Source of the DNA: Comamonas koreensis
GTDB lineage: Bacteria > Pseudomonadota > Gammaproteobacteria > Burkholderiales > Burkholderiaceae_C
Direction: 5' to 3'
Length of the DNA: 64,000 nucleotides
Assembly (NCBI RefSeq): GCF_021026195.1
Contig: NZ_JAJNCT010000005.1
Location: 275,231 to 339,230 of the forward strand
Shown here: in pieces, positions 17,721 through 25,000 of the stretch
How the letters are laid out: every line of letters starts with the position of its first letter
How positions within the stretch are numbered: the first letter of the stretch is position 1
Translations under genes and position numbers: made by a program
The notes under the pieces: generated by a model
Databases searched by the model: none
What the model was told of the DNA's origin: nothing
Seen by the model: the letters and a program-made list of their open reading frames with translations, nothing else

Positions 17721-19003
17721 GCGCGCCTCCCGCCATCGCCGGCCACTTGTGCATGGCGCCGCAGCAGTGCAGCCGTGGCCAGCCAGCAGCCCAGGGCAAT
17801 GGCCGTCGCAATGGCAAACAGACCGGAGAACTCGAAGTGCTTCGCAATGAAGCCACCGGCCATCGCACTCAGCATGTAGCTCAGCAGCTCGGCGCAGACA
17901 AAGATGGAGAAATCCGTACCCGGCTGCCGGCGGCTGGACGAGGCCATGAACAGCGCATACAACGCCACCATCTCCATATAACGCTGCACGCTCAAGCCCA
18001 CGGCCAAAAGCGCCAAGGATGTTGTGCCGCCCAGCCAGTGGAGTGAATGTGCCAGGAACAAGGCAAAGGCCAGCACCCGCAAGGCGCTCAAGCCCAGCAG
18101 CACCTGGCTGCGGCTGCGCTGCTGCAACCACTGCGCCGCCAGCCAGCTGCCCACCAAACCGGCCAAGGCAGCGCCGCTGCCGGCAATCACCCCCACTTCG
18201 CTCAGGCTCAGGCCGCTGTGCAGCAGGTAGCTGCTTTCCATGGAGCGCAGCATGCCTTCGCTCAGCCGGTACACAACGGCCAAGCCCAGGATCGCCCAGA
18301 CACCGGGGCGCTCAAAAAACTGCTTGATGCTGGGGCGCAGGGGCGCTGTAGCCGCGCCGGATTGCGTGTCGTCATCCAGGCCCAAGGGCAGGCCCTCGTC
18401 CATCCACGGCAGCGCCAGCAAAGGCAGCAAAGACAGCCCGCCCATCAACAGCAGGGTGGCTTGCCAGCCCCATTGATCGACCAGGGCCATGGCCAAGGTG
18501 CCGCCCAGCAGCACGCCGCCGGCCACCGATGCGGCCTGTATCGCATTGCCCCGGCCCAGCTCATCGCTGCGCAGCTGCTGCGTGGCATAACCGTCGGTGG
18601 CGATGTCTTGCGTGGCGATGCTGAGCGCCAGGCACATGCCAATGCAGACGATGGTGGTGATGGAGGCCTGGGGCCCGACCCAGGCCAGTGCGCCAATGGC
18701 CAGCACCGATGCCAGCTGGGTGCAGACAATCCAGCCCCGGCGGTGGCCCCAGCGCAATGGGCGCAAGCGGTCTACCCAGGGCGCCCACAGAAACTTCAGC
18801 ACCAGGGGCAGCATCAAGATGGACAGCATGCCCACCTGCTGCAATGGCATGCCTGCAGCGCGCAATGCGGCAGGCACCGTCATGATCATCAAATACGACG
18901 GCACGCCCTGCGCAATGTAGAGCGCTACCAGTACCGCCCAGAACTGCCAGGGGCGCTGCGCAGCGTTAACAGGCCCCCCCGGGTTGTGCACACCTGCGGT
19001 CAT
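17717..19003 (-). CDS. MFS siderophore importer (RhtX/FptX type)
   Basis: 428 residues and about twelve hydrophobic helices. The start FWAVLVALYIAQGVPSYLMI and LVLKFLWAPWVDRLRPLRWG are typical of the AmpG/RhtX-FptX branch, which moves ferric siderophores across the inner membrane without an ABC transporter. Its ATG (19001-19003) overlaps the stop of the TonB receptor gene and its stop overlaps the start of the reductase gene, so all three are translationally coupled. The placement between receptor and reductase strongly supports siderophore import over the muropeptide transport of AmpG. Confidence 0.9.
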   Translation of the reverse strand: MTAGVHNPGGPVNAAQRPWQFWAVLVALYIAQGVPSYLMIMTVPAALRAAGMPLQQVGMLSILMLPLVLKFLWAPWVDRLRPLRWGHRRGWIVCTQLASVLAIGALAWVGPQASITTIVCIGMCLALSIATQDIATDGYATQQLRSDELGRGNAIQAASVAGGVLLGGTLAMALVDQWGWQATLLLMGGLSLLPLLALPWMDEGLPLGLDDDTQSGAATAPLRPSIKQFFERPGVWAILGLAVVYRLSEGMLRSMESSYLLHSGLSLSEVGVIAGSGAALAGLVGSWLAAQWLQQRSRSQVLLGLSALRVLAFALFLAHSLHWLGGTTSLALLAVGLSVQRYMEMVALYALFMASSSRRQPGTDFSIFVCAELLSYMLSAMAGGFIAKHFEFSGLFAIATAIALGCWLATAALLRRHAQVAGDGGRRA

Positions 19004-21270
19004 CAGTATTCAACGCTGTAGTTGAGGGAGAAGGTGCGCCCGCGCCCGTAGAAGGCAAAGGTCTGTGGCGACACCGCACCCACGCCGTACAGAGCCATGG
19101 CGCGCTGCGACCAGGTCGTCAGGTACTGCTTGTCCAACAGGTTCTGGATGCCGACATTGAGCCGGCCCACCGGCAGCTTGACGCCGCCCATCAGGTCCAG
19201 CACCGTGAAGCCGTCAATCTTGCCGGCGCTGTCATCCTTGAGCGTGAACATGTGCGAGGCTTGCAGGCGCAACTGCCAGGGGTTGGGGTTCCACTGCACA
19301 TAGGTCGACAGCTTGGAGGGGCTCGCCGTCATGATGGACTGCTTGGCCCAGCTGCCGTCCTGCCGCGTCTCTGACCGGATCCACAATGCATTGCCACCTA
19401 GCGCCCAGTTCTTGGAGACGGCCACGTCCAGGCTGCCTTCCCAACCGTAGTTGCGCCGCTTCTCATCGAGCACATTGATGGTCACATTGTTGTTGGCGTT
19501 GTTGAGCTGCAAGGTCTGGTCAGACCAGGCATAGAACAGCGCGGACTGCAGCTTGACGGCGCCGCTGGCCTGCTTGAAGCCCCATTCCACCTGCCGCGTC
19601 TTGATGCCTTGCAGCGGAGAGCTTTTCGGATCAATACCGCTGACCAGTTGCCAATGCGTGCCATTGGCCTGGTAGTTGCCTTGGCCGTAGTACTTGCCCG
19701 GGTCCGGCAGCTCAAAGCCTTCGGCGTAGTTGAGCCAGGTGCTGCGGGCAGCATCGATCTGGTAGCGGGCGCCCAGGTTGAACAGGCTCACGTTGTAGCT
19801 GTTCTTGCCGCCGGGGATGGCATCGGCCGAGTTGCCACGGCCCAGCAGCATGTAGAGCTGCTGGGTGTAGCCCACAAAATCGTCCACCTGCAAGTCGGTG
19901 CTTTGGTAGCGCAGGCCGCCGGTCAAGCTCCATTGCGGGTTCAGCTTCCACTCAGCCTGTGCAAAGGCTGCAGCGGTGTTGACGCGGTAGCCCGGGTAGC
20001 GGCCGGTGCTGCCGATTTGCCGGTTGACCATGCCGCCGCTGGCCAGCGCCTGCGCGGTATCAAACACGGTGGCGCTGCCATCAAAGCTCTCGCGGTCCCA
20101 GTCCAGGCCATAGCGCACACTCAGGTCGCCCCAGGACTTGGCCAGCGCGGCCTTCAGGCCCCAGGTGTCGGTGTTCTGGTGGGAGGCGGTCACGACAGAG
20201 CTGGGGAACGGTGCAAAGTCGAGCTTCTCCTGGCGCCAGAAGGCCTGCAGATACAGGTCCTGGTCGCCCCAGACCTTGGCGGCATGGTAGTCGGCATTGA
20301 ACATGGCCCGCTCGGTCTGCGGCATCACATCGCTGACAAAGCCGCCGCGCTGCTCCAACAGCTCGGGCTTGCCACCCATGATGCCCACCAGGTTGGGGCC
20401 GCCATACAGGTAGGAGGCGCCATCAAAGCGGTTGCGGTAGTACTGCGCGGTCAGGCCCAGGCTCTGCTCGGGGCTGATCTTGATTTGCACATTGCCCAGC
20501 ACATCCACACCCTTGGTGTTCTGGGCATCGGTCTGGGCAATATCGGTGCGCACCGGCTTGCCCTGGCCGTCGTAATAGCTGCCATTGTTTTGCAGCGCAA
20601 TGCCCAGGCGCGCCTGCACCTGCTCATTGCCGCCGGCAATGGATTGCGCCAGCCGGTACTGGTGGTCGCGCGAGCCCTGGAAGCCGGAGGTGACCCCCAC
20701 TTCGCTGCCCAGTTGCAGGCCAGCGGTGCTGCCTTTTTTGGTAATGATGTTGACAATACCGCCGGTGGCGCCGCCACCGTACAAGGCGCTGGCGCCCGAC
20801 AGCACCTCGATGCGGTCGATATTGAAGGGGTCAATCGCATCGAGCTGCCGGGCCGTGCCGCGCGAGCTGTTGAGCGACACGCCATCGACCATGACCAGCA
20901 TGGTGCGCCCACGCAGGTTCTGGCCAAAATTGCTGCGCGACTGCCCGCCCAGGTCAATTCCCGGCACCAACTGCCCCAGGGCCTCGGCGACACTTTTGCC
21001 GGCCGTCACTTGCTGCTGCAGCTGTTCGCTGTCGATGACCTGGGTGGTCTGTGCCAACTCGCTGCGGATGCTGGGCGCAGCCGATGCCACCACATGCTGC
21101 ACCGCCAAGTGGGTATCTGCCTCTGCGCCATCAGACTCTGCGGCCGCAGCCACCGTCTGCGCCTGCGCGCTGCTGGCCAGCACCCCGATAGCCAGGCTGA
21201 TGGGCGCAATCGCCCATATAGCACCCCAATTGTTCCGCTGACCTGCGCCCGACCGCCCCTGATTCTGCAT
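19003..21270 (-). CDS. TonB-dependent siderophore receptor
   Basis: 755 residues from ATG 21270. An upstream in-frame ATG at 21351 falls inside the Fur box, so the inner start, which also leads directly into a signal peptide (IWAIAPISLAIGVLASSAQA), is preferred. The plug domain is clear (VAEALGQLVPGIDLGG, LRGRTMLVMVDGVSLNSSRG, IEVLSGASALYGGGATGGIV), followed by a 22-strand-type barrel and a C-terminal aromatic residue (ends VEY). It binds a ferric siderophore at the outer membrane and imports it using TonB energy. It heads the operon with the MFS permease and reductase. Which siderophore is used cannot be read from sequence. Confidence 0.93.
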   Translation of the reverse strand: MQNQGRSGAGQRNNWGAIWAIAPISLAIGVLASSAQAQTVAAAAESDGAEADTHLAVQHVVASAAPSIRSELAQTTQVIDSEQLQQQVTAGKSVAEALGQLVPGIDLGGQSRSNFGQNLRGRTMLVMVDGVSLNSSRGTARQLDAIDPFNIDRIEVLSGASALYGGGATGGIVNIITKKGSTAGLQLGSEVGVTSGFQGSRDHQYRLAQSIAGGNEQVQARLGIALQNNGSYYDGQGKPVRTDIAQTDAQNTKGVDVLGNVQIKISPEQSLGLTAQYYRNRFDGASYLYGGPNLVGIMGGKPELLEQRGGFVSDVMPQTERAMFNADYHAAKVWGDQDLYLQAFWRQEKLDFAPFPSSVVTASHQNTDTWGLKAALAKSWGDLSVRYGLDWDRESFDGSATVFDTAQALASGGMVNRQIGSTGRYPGYRVNTAAAFAQAEWKLNPQWSLTGGLRYQSTDLQVDDFVGYTQQLYMLLGRGNSADAIPGGKNSYNVSLFNLGARYQIDAARSTWLNYAEGFELPDPGKYYGQGNYQANGTHWQLVSGIDPKSSPLQGIKTRQVEWGFKQASGAVKLQSALFYAWSDQTLQLNNANNNVTINVLDEKRRNYGWEGSLDVAVSKNWALGGNALWIRSETRQDGSWAKQSIMTASPSKLSTYVQWNPNPWQLRLQASHMFTLKDDSAGKIDGFTVLDLMGGVKLPVGRLNVGIQNLLDKQYLTTWSQRAMALYGVGAVSPQTFAFYGRGRTFSLNYSVEY

Positions 21271-21342
21271 AGCTACGCCTTTTGTTCTCTTACAACGACA
21301 GCGGAAAAGCTTAATTGGAAGAGAATGGGAAGTCTTTTCTCT

Positions 21343-21357
21343 TGAGAACAATTCTCA
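21343..21357. promoter_or_regulatory. Fur-box-like operator between receptor and regulator genes
   Basis: TGAGAACAATTCTCA agrees with the 7-1-7 Fur consensus TGATAATNATTATCA at 11 of 14 defined positions and is a GAGAA/TTCTC inverted repeat. It sits 73 bp upstream of the receptor start and just ahead of the divergent regulator, where iron repression of both would be expected. Confidence 0.7.
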
Positions 21358-21362
21358 TTTAA

Positions 21363-22070
21363 ATGAAACCCAAGGCCGCATTTCTCAGCAAGGACCAGGT
21401 GCTCAGCCAGTGGCAGCACTGCATGTGGGCGCATACGGTGAGCGAAGCACAGGCGCAAGAACTGGTGCACGCTCATCTGCAGGTGCGCCATGTGCATGCG
21501 GGCCAGTACCTGTGGAAGGCGGGCGACGTCCCCACGGGCTGGACCGGTGTCACGCGCGGTGCAGCCAAGATCTGCGTGCCCACGCCCGATGGCCGCTCCA
21601 TCACCTTGTGTGGCTACGCCGGCAGCTGGTTTGGCGAAACCTATTTGCTACGCCCGCACATGGCCATGGACTGCGATGCCATCGCCTTGCATGACCTGAC
21701 CATGCTTACATTGCCTGCGCACGCCTTCCACGCGCTGCGCCAGCAATCTGCCACCTTCAGCCAGTTTTTGCTGGAACTGATGGCCGAGCGCAGCCACCAA
21801 ATGATGCGCCTGCTGACCGCCAAGCAATGCCTGAGCGTCACCGGCCGGGTCGCCCAAAGCCTGGGCTCACTGATCACACCGCTGAACTTTCCCTTCCCCG
21901 ATGCCGGCCTGCTCAATATCACCCAAAGCGAGCTGGCTGACTTCTGCCAGGTCTCCCGCGCCCGCTTCAACGAGGCTTTGCTGGAACTGGAGAAGCAAGA
22001 CTTGCTGGAGGTGGGCTACCGTACGGTGCGGTTGAAAGATATTGAGGGTTTGAGGCGCTACGAATACTGA
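21363..22070 (+). CDS. Crp/Fnr-family transcriptional regulator
   Basis: 235 residues. An N-terminal cyclic-nucleotide-binding-like barrel (about 25-140; HAGQYLWKAGDVPTGWTGVT, GSWFGETYLL) is followed by a Crp-type winged helix (about 165-225; NITQSELADFCQVSRARFNE). It lacks the N-terminal four-Cys arrangement of FNR, having single cysteines at 20, 71, 83 and 104. No ribosome site precedes ATG 21363, which starts only 6 nt after the Fur box; translation may be leaderless or begin at Met21. Being divergent from the siderophore operon it probably controls it. Crp-type regulators in this place are less common than AraC types or FecI/FecR. Confidence 0.87.
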   Translation: MKPKAAFLSKDQVLSQWQHCMWAHTVSEAQAQELVHAHLQVRHVHAGQYLWKAGDVPTGWTGVTRGAAKICVPTPDGRSITLCGYAGSWFGETYLLRPHMAMDCDAIALHDLTMLTLPAHAFHALRQQSATFSQFLLELMAERSHQMMRLLTAKQCLSVTGRVAQSLGSLITPLNFPFPDAGLLNITQSELADFCQVSRARFNEALLELEKQDLLEVGYRTVRLKDIEGLRRYEY

Positions 22071-22222
22071 GGCGATTTGTCGCTCTATGAGTCATCGGTC
22101 ATGACAGCCGTGATCGTCCAGACTGCAACCCAGACATAGCGCTGATAAAGGACGGATACGAGGATTCAAGCTCGGCGTTCAGCGGATTTAAGAGCGCTTG
22201 CAGCAATGCCGATGCCCAAAAG

Positions 22223-22258
22223 AAAAAGCGCTCACTGAATACCAGTGAGCGCTTTTTT
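22223..22258. terminator. Bidirectional terminator between the Crp/Fnr gene and ssrA
   Basis: AGCGCTCAC / GTGAGCGCT 9-bp stem with A5 before it and T6 after it, so it can end ssrA on the minus strand 9 nt after its CCA end as well as plus-strand transcripts. Confidence 0.85.
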
Positions 22259-22266
22259 GGCTTGTA

Positions 22267-22644
22267 TGGTGGAGCTGGCGGGAATTGAACCCGCGTCCGT
22301 CAGCCTTCGTCGAGCAGATCTACATGTTTAGTGTTCTGGTTTAAATCTCGCCTGCAAAGCCGCGCAGACACACGCTGCATTGCAAGCCAGTACCCTTAGA
22401 TCTTGCCATCTACCAAGGTACCCGGTAGACGGCCAGCTGATGTAAATTCCCTTGCAGCCGGGAGGTATTGCTACCCCCTTGCCCAGCCCATCAACATACT
22501 GTTGCAAGGCTCACCGGATTTAAGCGGCGAGTGCGAAACGTTCGTCGTTTGCAGTTAGTTTTTTGAACGGAGATTTACGAGCGTCATTCAAGCTCGACAT
22601 GCACCACACCGATCCCGAACCCACGTCGAAACCAGGACAGCCCC
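22267..22644 (-). ncRNA. ssrA: Transfer-messenger RNA (tmRNA)
   Basis: One-piece tmRNA of about 378 nt. The 5' end GGGGCTGTCCTGGTTTCGAC (22644 downward) and the 3' end GGGTTCAATTCCCGCCAGCT followed by CCACCA (ending 22267) form the tRNA-like domain with an encoded CCA. The tag reading frame at 22552-22520 reads ANDERFALAA then TAA, preceded by the resume alanine context. tmRNA rescues ribosomes stalled on broken mRNA and tags the product for proteolysis. It begins 13 nt after the gph stop. Confidence 0.97.
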
Positions 22645-22653
22645 ATGGCATCT

Positions 22654-22680
22654 ATTTTAGGCCAGATTCAGACGTTTCAA
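22654..22680 (-). promoter_or_regulatory. Probable ssrA promoter inside the end of gph
   Basis: On the minus strand TTGAAA (22680-22675) and TAAAAT (22659-22654) are separated by 15 nt, and the -10 lies 9 nt before the tmRNA 5' end. The spacer is short. The TAA of the -10 is the gph stop codon. Confidence 0.5.
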
Positions 22681-23322
22681 GAGCTCGTGTGGAGAATTGA
22701 TGACATCGTCGGCTTCCCAGTGCGCGACTGACTGCTTTTCGCCCAGGTAGCCGTACACAGCGGCGACGGTGTGCATACCGGCTGCCTTGCCCGCGATAAT
22801 GTCACGCTCGTCGTCGCCGACATAGACGCAGTACTGCGGATCCACGCCGATGCGGCGTGCGGCTTCCAACAGCGGCTCGGGATGGGGCTTGGCATGCGGG
22901 GTGGTGTCGCCACTCACAACCGCGCCGGCGCTGGCAAACAAGGCCATCTGACGCGACAGCGGCTCGGTAAAGCGCTTGGACTTGTTGGTCACCACGCCCC
23001 AGTGCAGATGGCGTGCCACGATGCTGGCAAGCATGTCGGATACACCATCGAACACGGTCGTGTCCTGCGTCATGCGGCGTTCGTAGTTCTGGAAGAACTC
23101 CTCGCGCATCGTCGGGAACTCGGCATCCTCGGGCTGCATGCCAAAGGCCACACGCAGCATGCCACGCGCGCCCGATCCGGCAAACGGCCGGTAGTCGGCC
23201 ATCGGCAGAGACGGCAAGCCCCGTGCTACCCGCATCTGGTCTGCTGCTGCGCCCAGGTCGGGTGCGCTGTCAATCAAGGTTCCGTCCAGGTCGAACAGAA
23301 TGGCGCGTATCGATCTTTGCAT
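22657..23322 (-). CDS. gph: Phosphoglycolate phosphatase (HAD family)
   Basis: 221 residues, the standard Gph size. HAD motif I is FDLDGTLIDS (nucleophile Asp11), motif II WGVVTNKS near residue 110, and motif IV VYVGDDERDI near 165. It hydrolyses 2-phosphoglycolate made by oxygenase activity or DNA repair. Its ATG overlaps the ubiG stop (TGATG at 23320-23324), a ubiG-gph coupling common in proteobacteria. The other HAD possibility, another sugar phosphatase, is less likely given this pairing. Confidence 0.9.
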   Translation of the reverse strand: MQRSIRAILFDLDGTLIDSAPDLGAAADQMRVARGLPSLPMADYRPFAGSGARGMLRVAFGMQPEDAEFPTMREEFFQNYERRMTQDTTVFDGVSDMLASIVARHLHWGVVTNKSKRFTEPLSRQMALFASAGAVVSGDTTPHAKPHPEPLLEAARRIGVDPQYCVYVGDDERDIIAGKAAGMHTVAAVYGYLGEKQSVAHWEADDVINSPHELLKRLNLA

Positions 23323-24032
23323 CAGCCGGGCTTTCGGGTTGCGATCATGTAGTTGACGCTGGTGTCTTCATTGAGCCAGTAGCGCTGCGTCAGAGGATTG
23401 AACTGCAGGCCCTTGCTGTGCTGCTGCACCAGGCCTGCGCTGCGGCAGTAGTGGGCCAGTTCCGATGGCCGGATGAACTTGGCAAACTCATGCGTGCCCT
23501 TGGGCAGCATCTGCAGAATGTACTCGGCGCCCACAATCGCCAGCGCAAAGGCCTTGGCGTTGCGGTTGATGGTCGAGAAGAACACCCAGCCGCCGGGCTT
23601 GACCAGGTCATGGCAGGCCTGAACCACCGATGCCGGATCGGGCACGTGCTCCAGCATTTCCATGCAGGTGACGGTATCGAAGCTCTCGGGCTGCAACTGT
23701 GCCAGGGTCTCGACAGCGATTTCCTGGTAGTGGATATTGGGGGTTTGCGCTTCCAGCGCATGGAGCTGGGCCACACGCAGTGCCTTGGTGGCCAGGTCGA
23801 TTCCGGTCACGGTAGCGCCTTTGCGCGCCATCGAATCACTCAGAATGCCGCCGCCGCAGCCCACATCCAGCACCTTCTGGCCATTCAACGGACTGAGGGC
23901 ATTGATCCACTCCAACCGCAGTGGATTGATCTGGTGCAAGGGTTTGAAGTCACTATCCGGATCCCACCAGTGCATGGCGAGTTCGGAAAACTTGGCCAAT
24001 TCGGCCGGATCGGCATTCACGGTCTGGTTCAT
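23322..24032 (-). CDS. ubiG: Ubiquinone biosynthesis O-methyltransferase
   Basis: 236 residues from ATG 24032; two in-frame ATGs further upstream (to 24062) add residues not expected in the family, which begins close to NADPAELAKFSELAMHWWDP. The SAM-binding motif is VLDVGCGGGILSDSMARKG and the UbiG-specific segments HYQEIAVETLAQLQPESFD and CMEMLEHVPDPASVV follow. It carries out both O-methylations in ubiquinone synthesis at the membrane surface. It is cotranscribed with gph. Confidence 0.93.
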   Translation of the reverse strand: MNQTVNADPAELAKFSELAMHWWDPDSDFKPLHQINPLRLEWINALSPLNGQKVLDVGCGGGILSDSMARKGATVTGIDLATKALRVAQLHALEAQTPNIHYQEIAVETLAQLQPESFDTVTCMEMLEHVPDPASVVQACHDLVKPGGWVFFSTINRNAKAFALAIVGAEYILQMLPKGTHEFAKFIRPSELAHYCRSAGLVQQHSKGLQFNPLTQRYWLNEDTSVNYMIATRKPG

Positions 24033-24072
24033 GGCCTGATTGTCCACCATCTGCAGCCGCATTCAGGCATAA

Positions 24073-24098
24073 AAAAAGCCCCACGAATGGGGCTTTTT
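24073..24098 (-). terminator. Terminator after the ompA-family gene
   Basis: AAAAAGCCCC / GGGGCTTTTT 10-bp stem with T runs on both strands, 18 nt past the end of the minus-strand ompA gene and upstream of ubiG. Confidence 0.85.
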
Positions 24099-24115
24099 GC
24101 GCAGGGGCAGAAGAA

Positions 24116-24772
24116 TTACTTCTGGGTGCCCACCACTTCGATTTCCACGCGACGGTTCTTGGCGCGGCCAGCTGCAGTCTTGTTGTCTGCCACTGGTTGC
24201 TTTTCGCCCTTGCCTTCGGTGTACACGCGGCTCTTGTCGATGCCCTTGGACACCAGGTAAGCCTTCACAGCTTCAGCGCGACGCACGGACAGCTTCTGGT
24301 TGTAAGCATCGGAACCGATGGAGTCGGTGTGACCCACAGCGATGATCACTTCCAGGTTGATGTTCTTCACCTTGGAAGCAACATCATCCAGCTTTGCACG
24401 GCCTTCTGGCTTCAGCACCGACTTGTCGAAGTCGAAGAATGCGTCAGCAGCGTAGGTGACCTTTTGGGTCTGAGCAACTGGAGGAGCCACTGGAGCAGGT
24501 GCAGGAGCAGCTGGAGCAACAGCAGGTGCTGGAGCAGGTGCAGGTGCAGCCTTCACCAGGGCACCGTCGCAGCCTTCAGCAGCGGTAGCAGGGGTCCAGT
24601 TAGCATCGCGCCAGCACAGTTCGTTGGTACCGTTCTTCCAGACCAACTCACCGCTGCCGTTTTGCCAGTTGTCAACAACGTTGCCGCCGTCAGCAGCCTT
24701 AATTTGTGCTCCAGCGGCGGTTGCAAGCGCTGCAGAGGCAAACAACATCGCCACTTTGTTCAGTTTCTTCAT
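24116..24772 (-). CDS. OmpA-family outer membrane protein
   Basis: 218 residues. A signal peptide (KKLNKVAMLFASAALATAAG) is followed by a short region with two cysteines (LCWRDANW, EGCDGALV), an Ala-Pro linker (about 75-98), and a C-terminal OmpA peptidoglycan-binding domain (FFDFDKSVLKPEGRAKLDDV, GHTDSIGSDAYNQKLSVRRA, NRRVEIEVVG). There is no room for an eight-strand barrel, so it is more like the short betaproteobacterial OmpA/Pal-type tether than E. coli OmpA. AGGAG is 6 nt from the ATG. It anchors the outer membrane to peptidoglycan and is probably highly expressed. Confidence 0.92.
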   Translation of the reverse strand: MKKLNKVAMLFASAALATAAGAQIKAADGGNVVDNWQNGSGELVWKNGTNELCWRDANWTPATAAEGCDGALVKAAPAPAPAPAVAPAAPAPAPVAPPVAQTQKVTYAADAFFDFDKSVLKPEGRAKLDDVASKVKNINLEVIIAVGHTDSIGSDAYNQKLSVRRAEAVKAYLVSKGIDKSRVYTEGKGEKQPVADNKTAAGRAKNRRVEIEVVGTQK

Positions 24773-25000
24773 GGTTCTCCTCTTGGGGAAAAAGCCGCAG
24801 CCGCGCTGCGAATCAAGACGTCGTCAGTGACCATCACCAAAAACGTTCTTACTTATTGTGCCATAGGCGTACCGGATCGCCATAGTTATCTGTAGCGCCA
24901 ACGGTAAGACAAAAGCGCTTTGGGCCTAGAATGTTGCCGACATGCAACATCAGCTTGCGCCTAAAATGCCTCTTGTACTTCGTCACCCTATGCCAGCACT

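Noticed and set aside
17721-18131. Longer N-terminus for the siderophore-interacting protein
   Set aside because: It would run back through the MFS gene; the ATGA overlap start gives a family-like protein.
21271-21351. Longer N-terminus for the TonB receptor from ATG 21351
   Set aside because: This ATG lies inside the Fur box and would put a basic, non-signal stretch before the real signal peptide.
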